From Bacteroidales bacterium (GTDB taxonomy: Bacteria > Bacteroidota > Bacteroidia > Bacteroidales > UBA932), in assembly GCA_012513425.1 (NCBI GenBank), contig JAAZCF010000358.1, positions 1 through 27,192 of the forward strand: a stretch of DNA of 27,192 nucleotides, read 5' to 3'. Below the pieces are notes generated by a model, which did not search any database, was not told where the DNA came from, and was given only the letters and a program-made list of their open reading frames with translations. Positions 1 to 7,966 of this stretch are shown here, in pieces. Position numbers and translations under genes: made by a program. The first letter of the stretch is position 1. Each line of letters opens with the position of its first letter.

Positions 1-948
1 CCTTTGAACCTTCATGCACCTATTACAATAGATTCGTTTGATGCAGGCAAAAATGTATTTTGCGAAAAATCTTTGGCATACAGCATTGACCAATGCAAAG
101 AAGTGATTGCCAAATGGCAGTCATCTGGAAAAGTATTTGTTGTGGGACAGCAAAGACTATTTGACCCTAAATACATCAAAGCTATGGAGCTTATCCACTC
201 CGGTGCTATTGGGGAAGTAGTTGGTGTGCGCAATTACTGGTATAGAAACAATGATTGGAGGCGCGAATGCCCTTCTCCTGAGTTTGAAAAAAGAATAAAC
301 TGGCGTCTATATAATCAGTCTTCTAGAGGCTTGATGACAGAATTAGCTTGTCACCAGCTTCAAAACGGATCTTGGGCAATGGGTCAATATCCCCAGTGCG
401 TCACAGGAATGGGTAGCATTCGCTATTGGAAAGACTCCAGAGAGGTGTTTGATAATGTATCTGTAATATACGAATACCCAAATGGAGTACATATGACTTT
501 CGAATCAATCATCTCCAACAAACATTTCGGCATGGGTGAGTTCATCCTAGGATCAAAAGGCACAATTGATTTGGTAAAAGGTATTATGTATAGCGAAGAC
601 CCTGCAAAGAAAAGTGGTATAGAGCAATTCTTGATTCAAATAGAGCAAGGCATTCTCAGTAACCAAGCTTTTGCCGGCAGCAGCTGGTCTCAAGAGAGTG
701 GTTCTACTGACCCGGGCATTCGCTTCACCGACAAAGTCATCACTACTGATGGTTCTAGCAGTGTTGGAGCGACAGCAGATGGATCAGTTGAGCTTATGCA
801 TGCTTTCTGCCATGGTGTAATTACCGGCAGACAACCTGAGACTATAATCAAAGAAGCTTATTATGCTACGGCTTTAGCCTTATTGGGTGACCAAGCCTCT
901 CATGAGAAAAGCACGATCTATCTTAAAGAAGAAGATAGAATATTGTAA
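1..948 (+). CDS. Gfo/Idh/MocA family oxidoreductase, 5'-truncated
   Basis: This is the C-terminal part of an NAD(P)-dependent sugar or inositol dehydrogenase-like protein of the Gfo/Idh/MocA family. The frame is open from base 1, so the start and the N-terminal GxGxxG part of the Rossmann fold lie outside the window; the TTG at position 4 is not taken as a start. The visible part opens just before the family's EKP-like signature, seen as CEKS in the GKNVFCEKS stretch. It continues into the alpha/beta C-terminal domain, with MTELACHQL carrying the histidine usually found in the catalytic region. No signal peptide can be judged. The substrate cannot be told from sequence. In Bacteroidota such enzymes are often exported and act on glycans or inositols, but that is only family knowledge. 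It converges on the next gene with a 3-base gap and no terminator. Confidence 0.85.
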   Translation, partial: PLNLHAPITIDSFDAGKNVFCEKSLAYSIDQCKEVIAKWQSSGKVFVVGQQRLFDPKYIKAMELIHSGAIGEVVGVRNYWYRNNDWRRECPSPEFEKRINWRLYNQSSRGLMTELACHQLQNGSWAMGQYPQCVTGMGSIRYWKDSREVFDNVSVIYEYPNGVHMTFESIISNKHFGMGEFILGSKGTIDLVKGIMYSEDPAKKSGIEQFLIQIEQGILSNQAFAGSSWSQESGSTDPGIRFTDKVITTDGSSSVGATADGSVELMHAFCHGVITGRQPETIIKEAYYATALALLGDQASHEKSTIYLKEEDRIL

Positions 949-951
949 TAT

Positions 952-1644
952 CTATTTTGAACCTCTATCGGCTCCAAAAGAGAATAAGGCAAAGTCTCCC
1001 AGGCAAGGATCGCCTGGGAAGATTTTTTTTAAACCTTCAGTAATTTCTAATGCCGTCTTTAGGTCTGCCTGCTTTCTTCTAGTAAGACCTACTTCCATAG
1101 CTACTCTATGGACATGCACATCTAAAGGAATAATCAAATCTGCAGCAGAGATTGTGTGCCAGAGTCCTAAATCAACTATTCCATCATTTCTGACCATCCA
1201 TCTTCTAAGCATATTTATTTTTTTGTTTGCCGCATTCGGATTACTCTTCTGTCCATAAATAGTCGTTCTAATGTCATCTTGATTGAGAAATTCCAAAGAA
1301 TTATTGTTAGTATAGAATGATTTCAGATTAGTACATATCTGTGCAAATTCACTCCACTTTACCGTCCTATGTAATGAACTGTCATCATTTTTATAATTGC
1401 CAGCCATTACATATTCGTAAGGCGCCCAATTCATCTCATCAAATGCACGTCTACAGTCTCTCACTATCATATCTCTTCTTCCCCATGCCAAATGAGCAGA
1501 AATAACAGCTGATGTTTCCACATCTTGAAGACTGGCTTTTTCTATTTTATATAGTTCCGCAAAATGTCTTGGAAATATAATAGGGTCTGTTTGAAAATAA
1601 GACAGATTATTATATTGCTTTGCATAGTTTATTAAATCGTACAT
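952..1644 (-). CDS. TIGR02757 / DUF2400 family protein
   Basis: This 230-residue protein belongs to the uncharacterised TIGR02757 (DUF2400) family, widespread in Bacteroidota. I chose the ATG at 1644 over an upstream in-frame TTG at 1662 because the product then begins MYDLINYAKQYN, as expected for the family, and because a -7 box sits just before it. The C-terminal third contains IIPLDVHVHRVAMEVGL. This resembles the LDxHVxRV segment around the catalytic aspartate of HhH-GPD DNA glycosylases such as endonuclease III (here D175). No cysteines are arranged as an iron-sulfur loop. A DNA-repair-like fold is therefore possible but is my inference, and no biochemical function is assigned. The gene is divergent from the MalY/PatB gene and convergent with the upstream oxidoreductase. 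Confidence 0.85.
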   Translation of the reverse strand: MYDLINYAKQYNNLSYFQTDPIIFPRHFAELYKIEKASLQDVETSAVISAHLAWGRRDMIVRDCRRAFDEMNWAPYEYVMAGNYKNDDSSLHRTVKWSEFAQICTNLKSFYTNNNSLEFLNQDDIRTTIYGQKSNPNAANKKINMLRRWMVRNDGIVDLGLWHTISAADLIIPLDVHVHRVAMEVGLTRRKQADLKTALEITEGLKKIFPGDPCLGDFALFSFGADRGSK

Positions 1645-1648
1645 AAAG

Positions 1649-1656
1649 CAAAAATA
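1649..1656 (-). promoter_or_regulatory. -7 box immediately before the TIGR02757 gene
   Basis: On the minus strand TATTTTTG, a perfect match to the Bacteroidota -7 consensus TAnnTTTG, is followed by four bases and then the ATG. I find no good -33 TTTG at the usual distance. If it is used, transcription would begin at or next to the start codon. Confidence 0.4.
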
Positions 1657-1704
1657 GTACAAAATATTGTATCTTTACTTTCCTAAATTCAATCTAATGA
1701 TTTT

Positions 1705-2895
1705 ATGGAAAACAAATATAATTTTGATGAAATTTTAAACCGTAAAGGCACTTATTCTTACAAATACGACACATTAACTAAATATTTCGGACGAGATGAT
1801 ATTACTCCCTTATGGGTGGCTGACATGGAGTTTCGTTCTCCTTCATGCATCAAAGAAGTACTTCAACAATACATAGATAGTGATGTTTATGGTTATAATG
1901 TTGAACCATCCGAATTAAAGCCAATCATCGCTTATTGGTTGGAAAAAGAACACTCATGGAAAGTTCATTCCGACAGCATTGTGTTCATTGCTGGCATTGT
2001 CAGAGGCATTGGCTACGTTATCAATTATTTCACAAAGCCCGGTGACAAAATAGTCATCCAATCTCCGGTTTATCATCCTTTTACAAATGTACCTCAGGGC
2101 AATGGCCGCATAGTCTTGCGCAATCCGCTCAAAGATCATAAGATGGATTTGGATCATCTTGAAAAACTCTTAAATGAGAATCCTGACACTAAAATGATAA
2201 TTCTATGCAACCCTCACAACCCTGGAGGATATATGTGGACAAGAGAAGAATTAATTTCATTAGCAGAAATTTGTTACTCACATCAGGTATTAGTTCTTTC
2301 AGATGAGATACATAGTGACCTTGCTTTGTGGGGCAACAAAAATATTCCTTTTGCTTCTGTCAGTCAAAAGGCTGCTGATATTTGCATCACACTGGGAGCC
2401 CCATCCAAAACCTTCAACATCCCTGGTTTCGCCGCTTCTTTTGCTGTAGTCACCAATCTCAGCCTATCCAAACCTTTCTTTGATTGGCTTGAAATCAACG
2501 AATTATGCTGTCCTTGCATTGTCGCTTCATTAGCCATGATGGCTGCTTATACCAAAGGTAAGCCTTGGAGAGATGCAGCAGTAAAATATATAGAAGATAA
2601 TATTTTTTATCTCGAAGATAAATTTACTAACTTCAAAGGCAAAGATGGCAAACAAATGATTCTCCCAATTAGGCCACAGAGCTCTTATTTAGTATGGTTG
2701 GATTGTAGACCTTTGCTAAAGGTTTTGGCAGGAAAAGAAGCTTTGGAAATTGAAGATCAATCTCTTCTTGAAGATTTCTTTATCAACAAGGTAGGGATAG
2801 CCCTCAATAGTGGTATTATGTTTGGTGATGAAGGCCTTGGCTTCATGAGGCTCAATGCCGCTTGTCCACGTTCAATGTTAGACTTTAACCTATAA
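1705..2895 (+). CDS. MalY/PatB family PLP-dependent aminotransferase / C-S lyase
   Basis: This is a fold-type I PLP enzyme of 396 residues, the usual length for the MalY/PatB group. Members of that group typically act as cystathionine beta-lyases or cysteine desulfhydrases. Visible signatures are PLWVADMEF near the N-terminus, YGY in the substrate region, CNPHNPGGYMWTREEL, the PLP-contacting SDEIHSDL, and the Schiff-base lysine K235 in GAPSKTFNIPGF. The C-terminal MRLNAACPRS carries the carboxylate-binding arginine. There is no signal peptide, so it should be cytosolic. It likely degrades cystathionine or cysteine to pyruvate, ammonia and a thiol or sulfide, but a transaminase role cannot be excluded. 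The GH3 gene follows after 12 bases, suggesting cotranscription, although the two functions have no evident link. Confidence 0.85.
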   Translation: MENKYNFDEILNRKGTYSYKYDTLTKYFGRDDITPLWVADMEFRSPSCIKEVLQQYIDSDVYGYNVEPSELKPIIAYWLEKEHSWKVHSDSIVFIAGIVRGIGYVINYFTKPGDKIVIQSPVYHPFTNVPQGNGRIVLRNPLKDHKMDLDHLEKLLNENPDTKMIILCNPHNPGGYMWTREELISLAEICYSHQVLVLSDEIHSDLALWGNKNIPFASVSQKAADICITLGAPSKTFNIPGFAASFAVVTNLSLSKPFFDWLEINELCCPCIVASLAMMAAYTKGKPWRDAAVKYIEDNIFYLEDKFTNFKGKDGKQMILPIRPQSSYLVWLDCRPLLKVLAGKEALEIEDQSLLEDFFINKVGIALNSGIMFGDEGLGFMRLNAACPRSMLDFNL

Positions 2896-2907
2896 CATCC
2901 AATTATA

Positions 2908-5196
2908 ATGAAAAAACTTGCTCTACTGACTCTTATTTTAGTAAGTAACCTTGCAATAGCTCAGCCTATTAAGCTTAGCAAAGATAACATCCGTGAGGTG
3001 ATTGCAGCTATGACTTTAGAGGAAAAAGCAACACTAGTAACCGGCGCAAGTAGGTACGGTAACGGGAATGCACCTATTGTTGGTCAATCTAGCGTATTAG
3101 TTCAAGGCGCTGCAGGCACTTCATATGCCTTTGATAGACTTGGTATTCCAGCCTTTGTCATGGCCGATGGTCCTGCCGGTCTTAGAATTTCTCCAACTAG
3201 AAATGATCAAACCAACACTTTCTATTGCACAGGTTTTCCTGTAGCGACAGTCATGGCTTCATCTTGGAACACAACCCTTGTGGAGCAAGTTGGAAAGGCA
3301 GTTGGTCAAGAGGTAAAAGAATATGGAGTAGATATACTCCTGGCCCCAGCAATCAATCTGCACCGCAGTCTTCTTTGCGGTCGTAATTTTGAATATTATT
3401 CAGAAGATCCTGTGGTTACAGGAAAAATTGCCGCCGCTATGATTAATGGTGTGGAAAGCAACAATGTAGGCACTTCACTAAAACATTTTGCTTTTAATAA
3501 TCAAGAGACTAATCGAAATAATGTTAATGCTATCATTAGTCCTCGAGCAGCCAGAGAACTTTATCTAAAAGGTTTTGAAATTGCCGTTAAAGAAAGCCAG
3601 CCATGGACCATTATGAGTTCTTACAATAGAATCAACGGCTCACACACCAGCGAGTCTAGAGACCTTATCACTACTATCCTTCGTAATGAATGGGGATTTG
3701 AAGGAATGGTCATGACTGATTGGAACGGAGGAAAAGACGCATCAGCTATGATGAAGGCCGGCAATGATTTGCTTATGCCTGGTAATCCTGCCCAAAGCCA
3801 AGCTATCATCAATGTTGTGAAAGCAGGAACTTTAGATGAAAGTTACTTGGATGCATGTGTATATAGAGTTTTGGAAATTGTAACAAAGAGCTTGCGTTTC
3901 AATGGTACTTCTTATTCAAATAAGCCTGACTTGAATGCTCATGCACAGGTAGCAAGAAATGCGGCAACAGAAGGAATGATTCTCTTGAAAAACGACAATG
4001 ATGCCTTGCCTTTGGCAAAAGCCAAATTGGCTTTATTTGGTGTCGGAAGTTATGATTTCATTGCAGGAGGCACAGGTAGTGGAGATGTTAATAAGGCCTA
4101 TGTTGTTTCCCCTGTTGAGGGCCTTGCCAACAACGGGTTCACCATCAATGAGAAACTGAAAAATGCATATACTAAAGATTTGGAAGCGCAAAAAGCTAAA
4201 AACCAAGCAAGTGGCAAAAGATATCAGTTGCTCGGGGGTGGATTCAGGCCTTCAGAGCGCATAGTTGCTAAAAACGAAATTTCTGCAGCTGCCAGAAATT
4301 CTTCTGCAGCAATAATTACCATCAGTCGTCAAGCCGGAGAAGGCGCTGACCGCAAAGCTATTGAAGGTGATTTTTATCTAACTGCTTCTGAAAAAGCATT
4401 AATTAATGATGTTACTGCTGCTTTTAAAGCAAAAGGAAAGAAAAGTATTGTAGTCTTGAATATTGGCGGACCTGTGGAAACATTCAGTTGGAAAGAAGTC
4501 CCTGATGCTATTTTGCTTGCATGGCAATGCGGTCAAGAAGGCGGAAATGCTATATCTGACATTCTTTGCGGCGCTATAAGCCCGAGCGGCAAATTAACAT
4601 CAACATTCCCAATTGACATCATGGACATCGGGGCTTCTGCTAATTTCCCTAATAATTATATTGCGAGTCGAGAAGCACGCACTGAACCTTTGAAGGATGT
4701 TGACTATGTCACATATGCTGAAGATATATTCGTAGGTTATCGCTTTTTCGACAAATTTGAGAAATCAGTCAGTTATCCATTTGGCTATGGTTTATCATAT
4801 ACCACTTTTAAATACAGCAATGCCAAAGTTTCTAAAGAAGGTTTTAAATATATGGTCACAGTTGACGTTAAAAATGTCGGTAAAGCAGCAGGAAAAGAAG
4901 TAGTTAAAGCCTATGTTTCAGCTCCTGAAAGCATTACTATGAATAAGCCGGTCAAAGAGTTGAAAGCTTTTGCAAAAACCAATACTCTTCAACCAGGTCA
5001 AAGCCAGACTATCACTATGCAATTTGACTCTTATGATATTGCATCTTACGATGAGGATCGAGTAGCATGGGTGACAGATTCCGGAGATTATAAATTGCTA
5101 ATCGCAGCTTCTTCCGATGACATTCAGTGTCAACTCACATTCAGAGTTCCGGCTGAGATTACATATCCTACTCACAAGGTACTTCTCCAGCAATAA
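2908..5196 (+). CDS. Glycoside hydrolase family 3 beta-glycosidase, secreted
   Basis: This 762-residue GH3 enzyme would remove terminal beta-linked glucose (or xylose) from oligosaccharides in the periplasm. A Sec signal peptide is clear (MKKLALLTLILVSNLAIAQ, probable cleavage after AIA or AIAQ). The N-terminal barrel carries MADGPAGLR, GRNFEYYSEDP, the KHFAFNNQETNR lysine-histidine motif, and MVMTDWNGG with the predicted catalytic nucleophile D271. The second alpha/beta domain runs from about residue 345 and includes WQCGQEGGNA. A fibronectin III-like domain follows YPFGYGLSYTTF to the C-terminus. The length is normal for the three-domain BglX-like form and the gene looks intact. The exact sugar specificity cannot be read from sequence. 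A bidirectional hairpin ends the transcription unit directly after the stop codon. Confidence 0.92.
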   Translation: MKKLALLTLILVSNLAIAQPIKLSKDNIREVIAAMTLEEKATLVTGASRYGNGNAPIVGQSSVLVQGAAGTSYAFDRLGIPAFVMADGPAGLRISPTRNDQTNTFYCTGFPVATVMASSWNTTLVEQVGKAVGQEVKEYGVDILLAPAINLHRSLLCGRNFEYYSEDPVVTGKIAAAMINGVESNNVGTSLKHFAFNNQETNRNNVNAIISPRAARELYLKGFEIAVKESQPWTIMSSYNRINGSHTSESRDLITTILRNEWGFEGMVMTDWNGGKDASAMMKAGNDLLMPGNPAQSQAIINVVKAGTLDESYLDACVYRVLEIVTKSLRFNGTSYSNKPDLNAHAQVARNAATEGMILLKNDNDALPLAKAKLALFGVGSYDFIAGGTGSGDVNKAYVVSPVEGLANNGFTINEKLKNAYTKDLEAQKAKNQASGKRYQLLGGGFRPSERIVAKNEISAAARNSSAAIITISRQAGEGADRKAIEGDFYLTASEKALINDVTAAFKAKGKKSIVVLNIGGPVETFSWKEVPDAILLAWQCGQEGGNAISDILCGAISPSGKLTSTFPIDIMDIGASANFPNNYIASREARTEPLKDVDYVTYAEDIFVGYRFFDKFEKSVSYPFGYGLSYTTFKYSNAKVSKEGFKYMVTVDVKNVGKAAGKEVVKAYVSAPESITMNKPVKELKAFAKTNTLQPGQSQTITMQFDSYDIASYDEDRVAWVTDSGDYKLLIAASSDDIQCQLTFRVPAEITYPTHKVLLQQ

Positions 5197-5245
5197 AAAA
5201 AAGAGAATGACTTTTAGTTTTACTTTTTAGTCACCCTCTTTTTTT
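5195..5245. terminator. Bidirectional terminator between GH3 and the sigma operon
   Basis: The A-rich arm AAAAAAGAGAATGAC pairs with GTCACCCTCTTTTTT, with two A-C mismatches, around a loop of about 18 bases. The A- and T-runs on the two sides let it serve both convergent units. Confidence 0.6.
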
Positions 5246-5249
5246 ATGA

Positions 5250-5726
5250 TTATTTTATAATTTTTGCCAAATCGTCCGGTTTCAAATCTCCGGTAAAGAT
5301 TATCATTACCGTCTCTGAACTATCAGTAATAAAAAAGTATATTGAGTTAATCAGATTCTCTTTTGATTCACTATATATATGGATATTATCATCACCATCT
5401 GCTACCTCCATCAATAGCTCTACATTTTTATTCTTTATTTTAGAGTCAAAATCGTTTTTCAAATCAATAGACACTTTAGAATCTTCTGTAGAAATGAGAT
5501 ACATCTCTCTCATTTTTAAAATCAATTGCTCTACTTCTACATCCATTTCTCCCATTGACTCCGACACTGCAGCCGCGCCAACCAGTTTCATCATAGAAGG
5601 TGAAATATAAACTTTTGTAATCCCAGGAATGTTAGCATATTTTTTATAAAGATCGGGTTGGGCTTTTGCTGAGATAGATGTCAGTATCATCATGCATATT
5701 GCACAAAGTATTGTAAGTTTTTTCAT
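5250..5726 (-). CDS. DUF4252 domain-containing exported protein (second copy)
   Basis: This 158-residue protein has a Sec signal peptide (cleavage probably after SAKA, before QPDLY) and one DUF4252 domain. That family is found in Bacteroidota, commonly next to ECF sigma factors, and has no established function. The body contains a short KVYISPSMM strand, a charged helix (VEVEQLILKMREM) and the ELLMEVADGDDNIHIYSES strand pair also seen in the other copy in this operon (ELLMEASDSEENVKIFIKH). It is the distal gene of the operon, and its ATG shares one base with the stop codon of the putative anti-sigma gene. It is probably periplasmic or envelope-associated. A link to envelope stress sensed or answered by the sigma factor is inferred from context only. 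Confidence 0.85.
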   Translation of the reverse strand: MKKLTILCAICMMILTSISAKAQPDLYKKYANIPGITKVYISPSMMKLVGAAAVSESMGEMDVEVEQLILKMREMYLISTEDSKVSIDLKNDFDSKIKNKNVELLMEVADGDDNIHIYSESKENLINSIYFFITDSSETVMIIFTGDLKPDDLAKIIK

Positions 5727-6091
5727 TATTTCAAAGTTTTTTCAATTATTTGTATTGGTTTATTTGTTTGAACAGCGTAAATATCGTAAGCTTTTGTGCA
5801 AGAAGTGCTGATAATGGCCAAAGCATTTTCTATTTCTTGATATGCCTGCTCAGGTGTTTGACAAGTGTCTTTCATATTATCACGAAGAGCAAAGTTAAGT
5901 CCGATAGCAATAATCACAGAAGCTGCTGCAGCCCACCTTATCACTGGAGTGAAGATCACTTTATTTCTTTTATTAACACTTGTTTTCTGGTCAGCATCAA
6001 TCACAGCTAATATACTATCATTCAAACTTTCAGGAGCTTCTATCTTTTGATAATGCTCATCAATCAGTTGTTTTAAAGAATCTGTTTTCAT
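5726..6091 (-). CDS. Single-pass membrane protein, putative anti-sigma factor
   Basis: I do not recognise a named family. The 121-residue protein has a charged cytosolic-looking N-terminal part of about 48 residues, one membrane segment at about residues 49-70 (TPVIRWAAAASVIIAIGLNF), and a short C-terminal tail of about 50 residues with two cysteines. The small size, one-TM topology and position directly after an ECF sigma gene with a 4-base ATGA overlap are typical of anti-sigma factors. No zinc-binding HxxxCxxC motif is present, so it is not a ZAS-type anti-sigma. The predicted role is to hold the sigma factor at the membrane; this is inference from gene order and topology. Confidence 0.75.
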   Translation of the reverse strand: MKTDSLKQLIDEHYQKIEAPESLNDSILAVIDADQKTSVNKRNKVIFTPVIRWAAAASVIIAIGLNFALRDNMKDTCQTPEQAYQEIENALAIISTSCTKAYDIYAVQTNKPIQIIEKTLK

Positions 6092-6588
6092 ACTGCAATA
6101 TTTACGAGTTCTTTCTTTAAATTATTTTTTAATCTATTTAGGATAACCCTGACATTGACTGAAGAAAGACCGGTTATCTCTGAAATTTCCTTTACTGAGC
6201 AATCTCTATGATATCTTAAATAGAATATTCTTTTTTGACCTTCTGGCATCTTCTCAATTTCGGCTTCAATCATTTGTAGCTTTAGTTCACTATCATTAGT
6301 TCCTTCTTGAGCCACTATCTGCCGCATTGCCATCAGATCTTCAGCCATATTTTGAGGCTGTTTCTGTTTCTTTCTAAGTTTGTCAATGCAGAGGTTTCTC
6401 ACCATTGTTACACCCAAAGCTTCGGGGCTGGCTACTTTATCTAATTTGTCACGCATGCCCCATAGCTTTAAATATAAGTCTTGAACAGCATCTGCAGCAT
6501 CTTCCCCACTGAGTAACATACGATATGCGATGCTATAATAGCGATTTTTGCATGGTATGAACTTTTCTTTAAATTCCGCTGCTTCCAT
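6088..6588 (-). CDS. ECF-type RNA polymerase sigma-70 factor
   Basis: This 166-residue extracytoplasmic-function sigma factor has only regions 2 and 4. Region 2 covers about residues 8-75 with YYSIAYRMLLSGEDAADAVQDLYLKLW, the -10 recognition segment. Region 4 covers about residues 108-160 with the helix-turn-helix VKEISEITGLSSVNVRVILNR, which binds the -35 element. Region 3 is absent, as usual for ECF factors. It should direct RNA polymerase to a small regulon, including its own operon, because an ECF-type promoter lies upstream of the first gene. It sits 9 bases after the first DUF4252 gene and overlaps the putative anti-sigma gene by 4 bases, so the stoichiometry is probably translationally coupled. 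The inducing signal is unknown. Confidence 0.93.
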   Translation of the reverse strand: MEAAEFKEKFIPCKNRYYSIAYRMLLSGEDAADAVQDLYLKLWGMRDKLDKVASPEALGVTMVRNLCIDKLRKKQKQPQNMAEDLMAMRQIVAQEGTNDSELKLQMIEAEIEKMPEGQKRIFYLRYHRDCSVKEISEITGLSSVNVRVILNRLKNNLKKELVNIAV

Positions 6589-6597
6589 CTTGTAGAC

Positions 6598-7107
6598 TTA
6601 GTTTTGTGCTACTTTTGATTGAGCTTCGCTTGTCATATATTGAAGCAATGAGACTGGAACTTTGCCATTTATTCTAACCATTGTTGCTTCATCACCTGAT
6701 GCAAGTAACAAGAAATCTACAATCGTATCCTTTTTATGTTTTATAAATATTTTCACATTTTCCTCGCTATCAGAAGCTTCCATTAGAAGTTCATAACCAT
6801 CCAGTTGTAATTGGTCTACAGTGCTGAGAAATCTTTCTCTATCAGATTCTGTACAACAAGATAAATCCAATACTTGGATTTTATCTACCGATTTCAAGAA
6901 TTGTGCAGCTATTTCCTCATCAGGATCTGAATGATCCATAAAACCTGCAGCAAACCTCATTAGAATACCCTTCAATTCAAAACTTTCTACATTTCGGCAT
7001 GATGAAAAATTAGCATAAAGTTGATCAACTCTGCTTTGAGCAGAAGCTTCTGCCGATGAAAAAGCAATCATTGCAAAAGCGATTATACATAAAAAAAATC
7101 TTTTCAT
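6598..7107 (-). CDS. DUF4252 domain-containing exported protein (first copy)
   Basis: This is the first gene of the sigma operon. The 169-residue protein has a Sec signal peptide (MKRFFLCIIAFAMIAFSSAEASAQ, cleavage near ASA-Q) followed by a DUF4252 domain. It shares with the other copy the ELLMEASDSEENVKIF segment and the same overall length and order of strands. Elsewhere the two copies are quite diverged, so the duplication is old. Two adjacent cysteines (LSCCTESD) and a third in SSCRN are present in this copy only, and the mature second copy has none. No catalytic motif is visible. Its location behind the ECF promoter suggests it is a main target of the sigma factor; the molecular role is unknown. 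Confidence 0.85.
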   Translation of the reverse strand: MKRFFLCIIAFAMIAFSSAEASAQSRVDQLYANFSSCRNVESFELKGILMRFAAGFMDHSDPDEEIAAQFLKSVDKIQVLDLSCCTESDRERFLSTVDQLQLDGYELLMEASDSEENVKIFIKHKKDTIVDFLLLASGDEATMVRINGKVPVSLLQYMTSEAQSKVAQN

Positions 7108-7138
7108 TGTGTTTGTTTAATAATTAATACAACTAAAA

Positions 7139-7164
7139 GACGCATAAACGCCAAAAATGTTACA
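7139..7164 (-). promoter_or_regulatory. ECF sigma-type promoter of the DUF4252-sigma operon
   Basis: On the minus strand TGTAAC (7164-7159) is followed by exactly 16 bases and CGTC (7142-7139), about 31 bases before the ATG at 7107. This is the canonical layout of ECF sigma promoters (AAC-containing -35, 16-base spacer, CGTC -10). It is unlike the housekeeping TTTG/TAnnTTTG pattern used elsewhere in the window. It implies positive autoregulation by the sigma factor encoded second in the operon. Confidence 0.7.
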
Positions 7165-7190
7165 ACAAATTTGGTGTTTTTTATGTTTAT

Positions 7191-7226
7191 AGAAAAAAAA
7201 GAGCAACTAAATAATTAGTTACTCTT
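7191..7226 (-). terminator. Rho-independent terminator after rubrerythrin
   Basis: Read on the minus strand, AGAGTAACTAA, a short ATTA-type loop and TTAGTTGCTCT form a stem with one mismatch, followed by eight T residues. It lies about 25 bases past the rubrerythrin stop. Confidence 0.75.
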
Positions 7227-7251
7227 CTCATACCTACTTAAAAAGTACTAT

Positions 7252-7809
7252 TTACTTTTTAAAATACCTGTAGTAAAGGCCTTCAAAACCTTTTCCATGA
7301 CGTGCTTCGTCTTTTGCCATCTCATGAACAGTGTCATGAATCGCGTCGAGATTTTGTTGTTTTGCCAAAGTTGCAATATGTTTTTTCCCTTCACATGCGC
7401 CTGATTCAGCCATCATCCTCTTATAAAGATTCGTTTTAGTATCCCACACTACCTCACCAAGCAATTCAGCAAATTTGGCAGCATGCTCAGCCTCTTCCCA
7501 CGCATAGCGTTTGAAAGCTTCTGCAATCTCAGGATATCCTTCTCTATCAGCCTGACGGCTCATTGCCAAATACATACCTACTTCTGTGCATTCACCATTA
7601 AAATGGTCATGCAACCCTTTTAATATTTCAGGATCTTTAACATCTTTTGCTACACCAAGTACATGCTCATCAGCAAAAGCTAATTTGTCATCCGTTTCTT
7701 TAATTTCAACAAATTTTGAAGCAGGTGCTCCGCAAATTGGGCATTTTTCTGGAGCTGTGTCACCCTCGTGGATATAACCACATACTGTGCATTTAAATTT
7801 TTTAGCCAT
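7252..7809 (-). CDS. Reverse rubrerythrin (rubredoxin domain N-terminal)
   Basis: This 185-residue non-haem di-iron protein probably reduces hydrogen peroxide (NAD(P)H-linked peroxidase activity in the family) and helps anaerobes survive oxygen. A rubredoxin domain comes first, with Cys7, Cys10, Cys23 and Cys26 (CTVCGY...CPICGAP). A ferritin-like four-helix domain follows, with the di-iron ligands in [22 protein letters not shown] and [10 protein letters not shown]. This order is the reverse of classical rubrerythrin. I start at the ATG at 7809, because a longer frame reaching 7899 adds 30 residues of no family character and overlaps the promoter. The gene stands alone, with its own strong promoter and terminator. 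Confidence 0.93.
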   Translation of the reverse strand: MAKKFKCTVCGYIHEGDTAPEKCPICGAPASKFVEIKETDDKLAFADEHVLGVAKDVKDPEILKGLHDHFNGECTEVGMYLAMSRQADREGYPEIAEAFKRYAWEEAEHAAKFAELLGEVVWDTKTNLYKRMMAESGACEGKKHIATLAKQQNLDAIHDTVHEMAKDEARHGKGFEGLYYRYFKK

Positions 7810-7851
7810 AATGATTTCGTTTTTAATTGTTATTTGTTTTTGTTTCTGATG

Positions 7852-7882
7852 CAAAATTATTATTCTTTGACATATACAACAA
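7852..7882 (-). promoter_or_regulatory. Promoter of rubrerythrin
   Basis: On the minus strand TTG (7882-7880), a 20-base spacer and TAATTTTG (7859-7852) match the Bacteroidota -33/-7 promoter well. The predicted leader is roughly 35-40 bases. This is the best housekeeping promoter match in the window. Confidence 0.65.
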
Positions 7883-7954
7883 CTGATTTGATCAATCATT
7901 CAATAGTAAAAAATCTATCGTGAGGACTTTTACTAAATATAAGAATAATTTATC

Positions 7955-7962
7955 TAATTTTG
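7955..7962 (+). promoter_or_regulatory. -7 box abutting the YunG-like gene
   Basis: TAATTTTG is a perfect TAnnTTTG match and is followed by CATT and then the ATG at 7967. I see no convincing -33 element. If used, the transcript would start at or next to the start codon, giving a leaderless mRNA. Confidence 0.4.
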
Positions 7963-7966
7963 CATT

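Noticed and set aside
887..1258. Plus-strand 123-codon open frame over the TIGR02757 gene
   Set aside because: It is antisense to a well-supported family gene, has no recognisable domain and overlaps the end of the oxidoreductase.
7810..7899. Thirty-residue N-terminal extension of rubrerythrin
   Set aside because: The extension lies over the promoter at 7852-7882 and has no family counterpart; the ATG at 7809 is preferred.
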